From positions 1 through 64,000 of the forward strand of contig NZ_SBHO01000004.1 of assembly GCF_006980705.1 (NCBI RefSeq): 64,000 bases of DNA, read 5' to 3'. Under the pieces are notes generated by a model, which had not been told where the DNA came from, searched no databases, and was given only the letters and a program-made list of their open reading frames with translations. The stretch is from Tepidiphilus olei. GTDB lineage: Bacteria > Pseudomonadota > Gammaproteobacteria > Burkholderiales > Rhodocyclaceae. Below, piece after piece: positions 7,785-17,015 of this stretch. Each line of letters opens with the position of its first letter. Position 1 is the stretch's first letter. The translations under genes and the position numbers were made by a program.

Positions 7785-9310
7785 AGATCGAGTTCGTCGA
7801 CCGAGGCCACGATGTCGACCTCGACGCTTTCGAGCGCCGGCGGTTGCTCGGTGATCAGCCAGATCTCGCCCTGTTTCTCGAGTAAAGCGGGAAGATCTTT
7901 CGTCGCCACCGGCGGAATCACACGGCCCGCATAGAAGGAGAGCGCACCGTCACCCTCCCCGCCTTTGATTGATCGGTCCTGATAGAGCGGCACCGACGGA
8001 TCGGGAAGCTGCATAGCCAAGGTCTTGGCGGCGGTCTTGTGCGGTTCCTTGGACAAATTGGCCTCGCCGTAAAGATAGAGTACCGCGCTCACCACGGCCA
8101 CCAACAGGACGGGGAAAGCAGGCGCATGGACTTTCAGCAGGCGGTGCAGCAGCAAGGGCAATGCCAGCAGCGCCAGCCAGGGCAAGAACGCCAATGCCGC
8201 GTTCCCGTTCTTGAAGACGAGGTACCCCATGGCCGCGATCGCCGCCGCGCAGAACAGCCAGAACAAGATCCGGTTGCAGCGGGCGAATCCACCACCGGCT
8301 TCGGTCACATAATGGCCGAGGATCAAGGAAAGCGGCGGTGCGAAGAGAAGCGCGTACTGCATCTGCTTGTTGACGGTGAGCATCAGCAGAACGAACACCA
8401 CCGCCAGCCACAACCAGGCGAAACGGATCACCGGTGGCAGGCTCCCCAAGCCCCGTTGCCGATAGGCCCACCAGCCGGCCGGCAACAGCAGGATCCCCCA
8501 TGGGGCGAAGAATTCGAAGAAATGCTGCGGATACCACCACAGCGGCTTGGCATGAGTACCGCTGACGAACGTTTCATCCACCTGCCTGCCGATGAAATAC
8601 TGGGCAGCATCGGGTAGCGTCGCCAGCAACCAGGCATACCAGCCGAACGCGACGATCAGGAGAACCACCAACCCCGGCAGATTGAAGCAGCTTTGCAGGA
8701 AATGGCGCACTCCGCTGCCGCGCCGCTGCAGCACTGACCACGAGAACAGGGTGAGGAGCGGGACGGCGAGCGCCGCCGGCCCCTTGCTGAGAAAACCAAG
8801 CCCCAGGAGCAGGCCGAAGAGCAGCCGGCGGAGGGCATCCCCGCCGCGTTCGAGCAGGTCGTAGCCCACGAAGCAGGCGGCGGTGATGAAAAAGAGCAGG
8901 ATCGGGTCTGCCTCGCCGCTGCGAAAGTAGCGCAGGCCGATGAAACTGATCACCAGGACCAGGGCGGCATTGGCCGATGCCCGTTCACCCAGGCGAGACG
9001 CACCCCAGAACGCGAAGAGAAAGGCCGACAGCAGCCCGAACAGCACCGCCGGTAGGCGCGTGGCGATCTCGTTCACGCCAAACAATCGGTAGCTCGCCGC
9101 GGTGAGCCAGTAGGGCAGCGGCGGCTTTTGCAACCGCAGCTCACCGTTGTAGCGCGGCACCAGCCAGTCGCCGCTTGCCACCATCTCGCGCGCGGTCTCG
9201 GCGATTCGTACCTCCTGGATCTTGTACAGCGGCCGCTCGCCGAGCCCGATGAGCAAAGCCGACAGCAGCAGCGCCAGCATCACGAGTAGTGAGGAATAGG
9301 ATATTTTCAT
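7760..9310 (-). CDS. ArnT-like membrane glycosyltransferase
   Basis: This is a 516-residue GT-C protein with a signal-anchor-like first span (residues 5-22), IQEVRIAETAREMV, and GDWLVPRYNGELRLQKPPLPYWL, which is the same signature as in the 485-residue paralogue upstream in this locus. About ten more spans follow, then a C-terminal soluble part that ends in a small alpha/beta domain. It likely transfers a sugar or aminosugar from undecaprenyl phosphate to lipid A or core in the periplasm. Its ATG overlaps the stop of the heptose kinase gene (ATGA at 9307-9310). Confidence 0.85.
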   Translation of the reverse strand: MKISYSSLLVMLALLLSALLIGLGERPLYKIQEVRIAETAREMVASGDWLVPRYNGELRLQKPPLPYWLTAASYRLFGVNEIATRLPAVLFGLLSAFLFAFWGASRLGERASANAALVLVISFIGLRYFRSGEADPILLFFITAACFVGYDLLERGGDALRRLLFGLLLGLGFLSKGPAALAVPLLTLFSWSVLQRRGSGVRHFLQSCFNLPGLVVLLIVAFGWYAWLLATLPDAAQYFIGRQVDETFVSGTHAKPLWWYPQHFFEFFAPWGILLLPAGWWAYRQRGLGSLPPVIRFAWLWLAVVFVLLMLTVNKQMQYALLFAPPLSLILGHYVTEAGGGFARCNRILFWLFCAAAIAAMGYLVFKNGNAALAFLPWLALLALPLLLHRLLKVHAPAFPVLLVAVVSAVLYLYGEANLSKEPHKTAAKTLAMQLPDPSVPLYQDRSIKGGEGDGALSFYAGRVIPPVATKDLPALLEKQGEIWLITEQPPALESVEVDIVASVDELDLCRLRRKP

Positions 9311-10239
9311 CGTGGTCGCCCTTCTTCTGGTCGATTCTCGATCTCATCGAATGGCGTCGTCGGCCAGCGCCCGTGGAACTTGTGGTAGAGCCGGCGCGCC
9401 CGGCGATCCACCTGCCGCCAGAACGAGCGCTCGCCAACGAGGGTACGGCGCAGGCTACCGCGATAGAGGCGAATGAAACGCAGGCAGTCGCGACGGCTGA
9501 GGCCGATGTCCAGGGCCGAGAAATACAAGGCGGCGAGGTCTTTCATCCGATCGCGCCAGGAAGTGGCGCGACGCAAACCGACACGATGCAAATCCATGAG
9601 ATAGATCAGGATTTCCCCCTGCCGCAGGCGTTCCCCATCGAGGCAGAAATGGCAGAGATAGAAGTCGCGGTGATTGAGCCCATGTTCGTGCAGCGTGCGG
9701 GCGATGCGCGCGACTTCGGCGAGGATCGCCCGTTTGTGTGTCAAGGGCGGCGGAGCATGCGGCCAATCGCGGCAATGATCTTCGAGCGAGACGATGTCCC
9801 CCAGGTCGCGCGTCATCACGAAAGAGCGCCGCCGGGCAGGGTTCCATCCACGGCTGGCATAGGCCACACCGGGCGTGGTGGGTATGCCCAGGGCTTGGAG
9901 CTGCCGGATGGCGCGCCATTCCACGGCAGCGTCCACCACGGGCCATTTGCCCGAGAAGAGATTCTTGAAGATCTCGCGCCACCCCACCCCAAAATGCTGC
10001 TTGACGAAATAGGATTCGCCCCCCAGGCGTACCCTCAGAGTACGACGGCCCGGGACGTCGCGAAACACCTCACCCTGCAGTGCCATGACGTGTTCGAACG
10101 GATCGCCGGGCGGCAAGAGAGCGAGAATCTCCGGGGGGATATGATCGGGCGGCCGTCCTGTCAAGCGCGGCGACGTAGGTACGGCGTCTCTGGCTCCGTC
10201 TGCGGTACGCTGCGCCTGCATGGATTCAGTCTCGACCAC
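9307..10239 (-). CDS. rfaP: LPS core heptose(I) kinase, WaaP/RfaP family
   Basis: This ~310-residue kinase-fold protein shows VRLGGESYFVKQHFG with the nucleotide-binding lysine, KNLFSGKWPVVDAAVEWRA, SFVMTRDLGD, the catalytic segment GLNHRDFYLCHFCLD and the metal-binding DLHRVG, all in WaaP order. Known WaaP phosphorylates heptose I of the inner core and supports outer-membrane stability. I chose GTG 10239 because GAGG lies seven bases upstream; it overlaps the end of waaG by 14 bp. ATG 10221 is the alternative and has no good ribosome site. Confidence 0.88.
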   Translation of the reverse strand: MVETESMQAQRTADGARDAVPTSPRLTGRPPDHIPPEILALLPPGDPFEHVMALQGEVFRDVPGRRTLRVRLGGESYFVKQHFGVGWREIFKNLFSGKWPVVDAAVEWRAIRQLQALGIPTTPGVAYASRGWNPARRRSFVMTRDLGDIVSLEDHCRDWPHAPPPLTHKRAILAEVARIARTLHEHGLNHRDFYLCHFCLDGERLRQGEILIYLMDLHRVGLRRATSWRDRMKDLAALYFSALDIGLSRRDCLRFIRLYRGSLRRTLVGERSFWRQVDRRARRLYHKFHGRWPTTPFDEIENRPEEGRPR

Positions 10240-11377
10240 GGCCTTTCCTCTTTTCCCTGGCGATCTCCTCCAGCAGCTCAGCCTCCAGCGTAGGAGAACG
10301 GCGCGCGGCGATCTCCGCGGTGTAGCGCCTGCCGGCCTCACCCCATTGCGCGCGCTCCTGGGGTGAAGCCAGCATGCGCGCCAAAGCCGCATTCATCTTG
10401 CCTTGATCGAAAGGCGACGGCAGTACCAAACCAGCGCCAGCCGCCGCGACGTGCTCGGCGTAGCCGCAGACGTCGGTGACGAGCACGGGCAGACCGGCGG
10501 TCATGGCCTCGATGAGCACGAGCCCGGCGAGCTCGGAGCGCGCGGCATGGACGAGAAGATCGGAGCCCATCATCAACCGGGGAACATCTGCACGGCCAGA
10601 GGCGATGATCAGGCGATCCACCACCTTCAGGCGCCTGGCGAGTGCCATGAGGGCGTTCGGCCGATCCTCGCCCACGGCGAGCAGCCAGAGGTTGGAGCGC
10701 AAAGGCTGCGGCAGGGAAGCCAAAGCCCGAAGGGTACGATCGAACCCCTTGCGCTTGAACACCGAGCCCACCATCAACACGACGGTGGCCGAGCCAGGCA
10801 GCCCGAATTCGGCGCGCAGCGCATTTCGCGCCTCGCTCCGGTCGATACCGGCAAACGCGTCGAGTGGAATATTGGGGGGAAGCGGGTGAAAACGCTCATC
10901 GGGCGTGTGATACCAACGCTGGTAAATTTTTTTTTCACGCTCCGACAGGAGCAAGATGTGGCAAGAACTTTCGCGACCCATGACCGCCTTTTCGCTCGCG
11001 GCGAAAAAACGGTAACGGCCCGACCGGCGGTATAACCAACCACGTTCGCGATGGGCCCGTTCGATGAAACAGGGATCGACCGTGTAATAGACGTCCAAGC
11101 CGGGCATGCGGTTGAAGCCGACCACCAGATCCGGCTCGTCCTCACGCAGGCGCGCAGCGATGGCCTCGATCAAATTCTGATGACGCTGATGATTGAACCA
11201 GCCGGAAGCCGGCAGACAGACCACTTCGATACCGCCTTCCGGTAGATCCCCGCGCCACTGGCCAGTGTAGATCCGGACTGCATGCCCCCGTGCCGCGCAA
11301 TCACGCGCGATGCGCAGCATGTCGCGCTGTGCTCCGCCGTAGGGAAAATACTTGAAAATTACGAAGGCAAACTTCAT
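10226..11377 (-). CDS. waaG: LPS core glycosyltransferase WaaG (GT4)
   Basis: This 383-residue GT-B fold enzyme opens with MKFAFVIFKYFPYGGAQRD, the WaaG N-terminus. Its C-terminal donor-binding half carries LLAVGEDRPN, SDLLVHAARSELAGLVLIEAMTAGLPVLVTDVCGY (the E-x7-E type motif of GT4 enzymes) and a basic tail. WaaG adds the first outer-core hexose to heptose II from a nucleotide sugar at the inner face of the membrane. It is the first gene of a leftward unit running through the kinase, ArnT-like, tandem kinase and carbamoyltransferase genes, and lies 58 bp from the divergent waaC. Confidence 0.92.
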   Translation of the reverse strand: MKFAFVIFKYFPYGGAQRDMLRIARDCAARGHAVRIYTGQWRGDLPEGGIEVVCLPASGWFNHQRHQNLIEAIAARLREDEPDLVVGFNRMPGLDVYYTVDPCFIERAHRERGWLYRRSGRYRFFAASEKAVMGRESSCHILLLSEREKKIYQRWYHTPDERFHPLPPNIPLDAFAGIDRSEARNALRAEFGLPGSATVVLMVGSVFKRKGFDRTLRALASLPQPLRSNLWLLAVGEDRPNALMALARRLKVVDRLIIASGRADVPRLMMGSDLLVHAARSELAGLVLIEAMTAGLPVLVTDVCGYAEHVAAAGAGLVLPSPFDQGKMNAALARMLASPQERAQWGEAGRRYTAEIAARRSPTLEAELLEEIAREKRKGRGRD

Positions 11378-11435
11378 CGAAGACCGTCATCGCCGCCGTA
11401 CGGCCAAAATCATCATTGTATGCGAAAATTTCCTC

Positions 11436-12425
11436 ATGCCACGCCTGCTCCTCATCAAGACTTCGTCCCTGGGCGATGTCGTCCATAATCTCCCCATCCT
11501 CGCCGACATCCGCACCCACTACCCTGACATGCGGTTCGACTGGGTGGTGGAAGAAAGTTTCGTCGACATCCCCGCCTTGCATCCTGCGGTAGACCAGGTC
11601 TTGCCCGTGGCGATCCGCCGCTGGCGCCGCGATCTCTTCTCCGCCGCCACCTGGCGCGAGATCGCCACTTTTCGCCGGCAACTCAGGGCGTCTTGCTACG
11701 ATCTCGTCCTCGACAGCCAGGGATTGCTCAAGAGCGCGCTGATCGCCCTCCTGGCACGGGGCGAGAAACACGGTTACGATCGACGTTCCATCCGCGAGCC
11801 GGTGGCCTCCCTGTTTTATGGCCATCGACACGCCGTCTCGCGTACGCTGCACGCCGTGACACGCAACCGGCTGCTCGCGGCGACCGCACTCGGCTATCCC
11901 CCACCATCGACGGCCCCCGACTACGGCATCCGCGCCCCGCAGCAGCCCTTGCCGCTCGAGCTGCCGGCACGCTACGTCGTCGCCCTGCACGCCAGCAGCC
12001 GCGACTCCAAGCTGTGGCCGAAGGAGCACTGGGTCGAACTCGGGCGCACGCTCGCCGCCACCGGTTCCCCGCTCGTCTTGCCCTGGGGCAACGCGCGGGA
12101 ACGAGACCGTGCCGAGGCGATTGCCGCCCAGGTGCCGCACGCCCTGGTGCTGCCGCGCCTGCGCCTCGCCCAACTCGCCACCCTGCTCTCCGGCGCCTGG
12201 GCCGTGGTGGGCGTGGATACGGGATTGGTCCACCTCGCCGCGGCCCTCGGCGTTCCCACCGTTGCGCTCTATACCGATACCGACCCGCAACGCACCGGCG
12301 TCTTGCCGGGACGCGCGCAGTCGGCGATCAATCTGGGCAGCATCGGTCAGATCCCGTCGCCCGCTACCGTTCTGGAAGCGCTGGATCGCCTCACGCAACG
12401 CTCGGCCAATTCCCCCGCGCAATGA
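11436..12425 (+). CDS. waaC: LPS heptosyltransferase I
   Basis: This 329-residue GT9 enzyme starts MPRLLLIKTSSLGDVVHNLP, which is the WaaC start, and continues with WVVEESF, SQGLLKSALIA, HASSRDSKLWPKEHW (donor phosphate contacts) and AVVGVDTGLVHLAAALGVP. It transfers the first L-glycero-D-manno-heptose to Kdo on lipid A. An open frame extends 28 codons further upstream but does not match the family, so ATG 11436 is preferred. It is divergent from waaG, with the promoters of both squeezed into about 60 bp. Confidence 0.94.
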   Translation: MPRLLLIKTSSLGDVVHNLPILADIRTHYPDMRFDWVVEESFVDIPALHPAVDQVLPVAIRRWRRDLFSAATWREIATFRRQLRASCYDLVLDSQGLLKSALIALLARGEKHGYDRRSIREPVASLFYGHRHAVSRTLHAVTRNRLLAATALGYPPPSTAPDYGIRAPQQPLPLELPARYVVALHASSRDSKLWPKEHWVELGRTLAATGSPLVLPWGNARERDRAEAIAAQVPHALVLPRLRLAQLATLLSGAWAVVGVDTGLVHLAAALGVPTVALYTDTDPQRTGVLPGRAQSAINLGSIGQIPSPATVLEALDRLTQRSANSPAQ

Positions 12426-12503
12426 TCAACAGACGGTAAGATTTTCCGCCGGTGATTCCCGCAGCGAGGCCAAGGACGCTCCTCGAGCCTCGCCCCGTTC
12501 CTC

Positions 12504-12517
12504 TTGATCCGCATCAA
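12504..12517 (+). promoter_or_regulatory. Perfect FNR/Anr-type box
   Basis: The sequence TTGATCCGCATCAA is an exact match to the FNR/Anr consensus TTGAT-N4-ATCAA. A good -10 element (TACAGT, 12540-12545) follows, and a start site near 12552 would put the box centre at about -41.5, the classic class II activation position. The next recognised gene downstream is cobA at 12790. Confidence 0.75.
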
Positions 12518-12539
12518 GGCGCCGGGTGCCGTGCCTCTC

Positions 12540-12545
12540 TACAGT
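12540..12545 (+). promoter_or_regulatory. -10 element of FNR-type promoter
   Basis: TACAGT is placed 22 bp after the FNR-type box, with no good -35 element, as expected for an FNR-dependent promoter. The leader from here to cobA would be ~240 nt and contains only a weak small open frame. Confidence 0.5.
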
Positions 12546-12577
12546 ACGCGCCATGAGCCCCGACGCAGAAAAAGCCC

Positions 12578-12694
12578 ATGAGCACGATCACCACGCGAGT
12601 CACCCACGACTGGTTCACGCTGGCGCACCTCATATACCTATGGCGCTTCGCTCCCCACCTCGTCCGTCCGCGTCCGGACGGATGCCCCGGTTGA
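12578..12694 (+). CDS. Possible small ORF in cobA leader (38 aa)
   Basis: An ATG-started frame reads MSTITTRVTHDWFTLAHLIY and onward to a stop at 12694. I do not recognise it. It lies between the FNR-type promoter and cobA and would be the first frame on that transcript, but its ribosome site is weak (only a purine-rich run upstream). It may be a leader peptide, a decayed gene or chance. The rest of 12426-12789 shows nothing else I can name. Confidence 0.25.
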   Translation: MSTITTRVTHDWFTLAHLIYLWRFAPHLVRPRPDGCPG

Positions 12695-12789
12695 ACACTC
12701 GGCTCTTTCGATCTTCCCGAGCGGCATGAATGGACGGACCGAACCGTGGTACAAACCGCAACCAGGAACAAACCGCAAAGGATGAGACG

Positions 12790-13575
12790 ATGGACCGGCA
12801 ACCGATCGTGCAGAAAGTCTATCTGGTGGGCGCCGGCCCTGGCGACCCGGAACTGCTCACCGTCCGGGCGCTGCGCCTGCTGCAGGCAGCCGACGTGCTC
12901 GTCTACGACAACCTGGTGAGCCCGGCCATCCTCGATTGCGTCCGCCCCGAGGCGCAGCGCGTCTTCGTCGGCAAGCGCGCCGGACGGCATACGCTGCCCC
13001 AGGAAGAGATCAATGCGCTCCTCGTCGAACTGGGGCAGGCCGGCGGAGTGGTCGTGCGGCTCAAGGGAGGCGACCCCTACATCTTCGGGCGCGGCGGCGA
13101 AGAAGCCGAAGCGCTCGCCGCAGCCGGCATCCCTTTCGCGGTCGTACCCGGCATCACGGCGGCCTGCGGCATGGCCGCGAGCCAGGGCATTCCACTCACG
13201 CACCGTGACCATGCGCAATCTTGCCTCTTCGTCACCGGTCACCTCAAAGACGGTGCCCTGCTGCTCGACTGGGAGGCGCTCGCGCGGCCACGACAGACGG
13301 TCGTCTTCTACATGGGCGTGAGCACTCTGCCCACGATCTGCCGCGAACTCGTCGCCCACGGACTGCCGGCCGACACGCCCGCGGCCGTGGTACGCAACGC
13401 GACCCTGCCCGATGCCGAACGCCTCGTCGGCACACTGGCGAGCCTGCCCGCCCTGGCGGCCGCCGCCGAGCTTGCCCCGCCGGCGCTACTGGTGGTGGGC
13501 GAAGTGGCGGCGCTCGCGGAACGGCTCGCGCCCCGAGCGGCGGCAGTCGATCAACCCATCCCGCAAGCAACCTGA
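12790..13575 (+). CDS. cobA: Uroporphyrinogen-III C-methyltransferase
   Basis: This 261-residue SUMT uses SAM to methylate uroporphyrinogen III at C2 and C7, giving precorrin-2 for siroheme, cobalamin or heme d1. All family motifs are present: [22 protein letters not shown]-type start, [48 protein letters not shown] and [10 protein letters not shown]. It is the short single-domain form, with no CysG oxidase/chelatase part. The start at 12790 has AAAGGA seven bases upstream. A perfect FNR-type box upstream suggests induction when oxygen is low, consistent with siroheme or heme d1 demand in nitrite reduction. Confidence 0.93.
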   Translation: MDRQPIVQKVYLVGAGPGDPELLTVRALRLLQAADVLVYDNLVSPAILDCVRPEAQRVFVGKRAGRHTLPQEEINALLVELGQAGGVVVRLKGGDPYIFGRGGEEAEALAAAGIPFAVVPGITAACGMAASQGIPLTHRDHAQSCLFVTGHLKDGALLLDWEALARPRQTVVFYMGVSTLPTICRELVAHGLPADTPAAVVRNATLPDAERLVGTLASLPALAAAAELAPPALLVVGEVAALAERLAPRAAAVDQPIPQAT

Positions 13576-13584
13576 ATCATTCCC

Positions 13585-14436
13585 TCAGCAGGAAAGTAAA
13601 AACAGACCGAACGTAATCACTCCGGCTGCCACCAGCCGCCAACGCCAATGCTCACGCTCACGGAACACCGCGATCGAAAGCACGCTCGCGACGACGATGC
13701 CGGCGTTCGTATACGCCACCACCTCGGCGGCCGGCAGGAAACGCATCGCGTGAATCACCAGCGCATAGGCCATGCCGATGCACACACCGCCGATCACGAA
13801 CAGCGAAAAACGGATGCGCCGCGGCGGCACCCACACCCCCTGCTCCCGCCGCAACTGCAGCGTCAAGGCGAGCCACGACGCCGCATAACCCACGCTCAGA
13901 TAGCCGAGCACGGCACCGAACGAATCAAGGTAGGCCGTCGCTGCCTTGTCGCTGAGCGAATAGAGGCTCGTCCCCAGCATCGACAGTAACGCCCAAGGCA
14001 GCGCGCGCCGCTGCGCCCCCGGCCTCGTTCCGGCGAAAGCGAGCAGCAGCAATCCCACCACCGTCACCACGATGCCCGCCCAAGTCGCTGGCCGCAGCGT
14101 TTCCCCAAGGAGTGCGGTGCTCCACAGGGCGATCAAGAGTGGCGAACTGCGCACCAGCGGATAGACCAGCGCCACCGGCGCACATTCGTACGCCTTGCGC
14201 AGACCGACGAAGTACACCACGTTGCCGCTCGCCGACAAGAGCATTGCCCCCAAGAGCGCTGGCGACCACGTCGCCTCGCGCCAGAGCAAAAACCATCCGA
14301 CCGGCGCCAACAAGACGAGATGACCCAGCAACACCCACCACAAGGGGTAAGACGCCGGCGGCTGACGGCGCACCAACAGGTTCCACGTCACGTGCATCGC
14401 CACCGAAGCGGCGAGCGCAAGCCCCGCTTCGTTCAT
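13585..14436 (-). CDS. EamA/DMT-family transporter
   Basis: This 283-residue membrane protein has about ten hydrophobic spans arranged as two five-helix repeats. Each half has a glycine- and proline-containing helix typical of EamA (first half PVALVYPLVRSSPLLIALWS, second half LPAAEVVAYTNAGIVVASV). The family exports metabolites or amino acids; the substrate cannot be predicted here. It converges on cobA with only 9 bp between the stops, and no clear terminator is visible. Confidence 0.85.
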   Translation of the reverse strand: MNEAGLALAASVAMHVTWNLLVRRQPPASYPLWWVLLGHLVLLAPVGWFLLWREATWSPALLGAMLLSASGNVVYFVGLRKAYECAPVALVYPLVRSSPLLIALWSTALLGETLRPATWAGIVVTVVGLLLLAFAGTRPGAQRRALPWALLSMLGTSLYSLSDKAATAYLDSFGAVLGYLSVGYAASWLALTLQLRREQGVWVPPRRIRFSLFVIGGVCIGMAYALVIHAMRFLPAAEVVAYTNAGIVVASVLSIAVFREREHWRWRLVAAGVITFGLFLLSC

Positions 14437-14505
14437 CCCCCGCTCACCGCCACATATTCATGTCGCTGCACGCCTTTGGGGTTCCCAAAACCAGCGGCGG
14501 CCCTC

Positions 14506-15393
14506 TCATGCCCTTGTTCGATACACCGACGCACCCCCCGGCGGGCGCGTCTTGAAGCGGCGATGTACCCAATAGTACTGCGCCGGCATGCGGCAGATCT
14601 CGCCTTCGAGCCAACGGTTCATGCGCGCCGCGTCGGCCACCTCATCCTCCGTGGGGAAATCCTTCCAAGGCTCGCCGAATCGCGTCACGTAGCCCTTCCC
14701 GTCGGGAAGGATCTCGGTGACGCAGGTGAGCACCGCGGCGCCGGTGAGCCGCGCCAGACGCGAGAGCGCCGTGATCGTGGCCGCCGGCACCCCGAAGAAC
14801 GGCACGAAGACAGACTCCTTGCGCCCGTAATCGAGATCGGGCAGATAGTAGAGCGGCCGACCGGCGCGCAAGGCGCGTACCACCGGGCGAATGCCGTCCT
14901 GGCGCGCCACTTGGAGCTGATCACCGAAACGTGAACGCCCCCAGTTGAGCCAGTGATCGGCCACGGGATCCTTTTTCTGGCGCGAATAGACATAGACCCC
15001 GTCGTACTCCATCGCCACCCGTGTCCCGCCCATATCGAGGCCGAGGAAGTGCGGCACGAGCAGAATCACTGGCCGCCCTTGGGCCCGAATCGCATCGACG
15101 CCCTCTTTGCCTTCGAGCCGCACCAAGCGGCGGATGCGCTCAGCCGGAGCGAACCAGGCGACCCCCCGCTCGAGGATGCTGCGCCCGAGCAAGCGGAAGT
15201 GCTCGCGCAACACCGCGCGGCGCTCCTCTTCCGTCCATTCGGGAAAACACAGCCGCAGGTTGACCTCGGCCACGTGCCGGCGCGAGCGCGCCAAGTGAAA
15301 GAGCAGCGCCCCGAAGCCACGCCCGATCGTCGCCTGCAGCGACAGCGGCAGCCAATGCAGCACCCATAGCAACGCGACGAGCAAACGAGACAT
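14506..15393 (-). CDS. lpxL: Lipid A biosynthesis late acyltransferase (LpxL/HtrB family)
   Basis: This 295-residue protein has an N-terminal membrane anchor (residues 3-20), the catalytic HxxxxD motif in VPHFLGLD (about residue 113), and YSRQKKDPVADHWLNWGR and LPDLDYGRKESVFVPFFGV typical of LpxL/LpxM. It adds a secondary acyl chain from acyl-ACP to Kdo-lipid A at the cytoplasmic face of the inner membrane. It is divergent from metK across a ~205-bp gap. Which acyl position it serves is not clear from sequence. Confidence 0.88.
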   Translation of the reverse strand: MSRLLVALLWVLHWLPLSLQATIGRGFGALLFHLARSRRHVAEVNLRLCFPEWTEEERRAVLREHFRLLGRSILERGVAWFAPAERIRRLVRLEGKEGVDAIRAQGRPVILLVPHFLGLDMGGTRVAMEYDGVYVYSRQKKDPVADHWLNWGRSRFGDQLQVARQDGIRPVVRALRAGRPLYYLPDLDYGRKESVFVPFFGVPAATITALSRLARLTGAAVLTCVTEILPDGKGYVTRFGEPWKDFPTEDEVADAARMNRWLEGEICRMPAQYYWVHRRFKTRPPGGASVYRTRA

Positions 15394-15417
15394 TTCCTCA
15401 TTCCCTTGGAGAAGATT

Positions 15418-15423
15418 TATAAT
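15418..15423 (+). promoter_or_regulatory. -10 element for metK leader
   Basis: A perfect TATAAT lies 181 bp before metK. The -35 region is poor. A transcript would begin near 15430, immediately before the first of the three leader hairpins. Confidence 0.45.
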
Positions 15424-15432
15424 TATCCTCTA

Positions 15433-15584
15433 TCCGCCGAGTTAATCCGACAACTTGCGGGGCGGACGAGAAGGGCAGCTCGAAGAACCGTCATGCAGTA
15501 GGTTAGTCGAGCTACCCAAGAAATACCGCTAAAGCGTCGCCGCTCCCCGATCCCCAGAGCCGGCACGCCGCCTCATGGGGATCG
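15433..15584 (+). ncRNA. Structured metK 5' leader, candidate cis-regulatory RNA
   Basis: Three successive stem-loops can be drawn by hand. P1 pairs TCCGCC (15433-15438) with GGCGGA (15461-15466). P2 pairs GGGCAGCTCGA (15473-15483) with TCGAGCTACCC (15507-15517), ten pairs with one mismatch. P3 pairs CGATCCCCA (15548-15556) with TGGGGATCG (15576-15584), nine perfect pairs. P3 ends one base before the AAAGGAG ribosome site of metK, so folding could control access to it. I do not recognise it as a known SAM riboswitch class. Being upstream of SAM synthetase makes SAM-linked control plausible but unproven. Confidence 0.45.
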
Positions 15585-15598
15585 AAAGGAGCGAATCG

Positions 15599-16765
<1,167 letters not shown>

Positions 16766-16838
16766 CCTCTCCCGGACGCCCCATGCGGGCGCCGCGGATC
16801 ATCGCCGCAAGCGGCTGCAGGCAACGCGCCTAGCGTAA

Positions 16839-16875
16839 GGATGCCTCCCCCATCCGAGGCGATGGGCAAGCATCC
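16839..16875 (+). terminator. Long hairpin after metK
   Basis: GGATGC...CCCATC pairs with GATGGG...GCATCC around a six-base loop, giving two perfect 6-bp blocks separated by an asymmetric internal loop. It lies 74 bp past the metK stop and has no T run. It may end or stabilise the metK transcript; this is inferred. The rest of the 16766-17015 gap shows no gene. Confidence 0.4.
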
Positions 16876-17015
16876 GAGCACGGAAACACGTCGCCAGGCA
16901 GCCGCGCAGGAGATTGTTCGCAGCCCTCACGAGGTGCGTCCGCAAAGTTTTTCGAACCCATCATCAGGTTTTCCCGGTGCCATACGGGAGATTTGCCAGG
17001 ATACAATTCGCTTCC

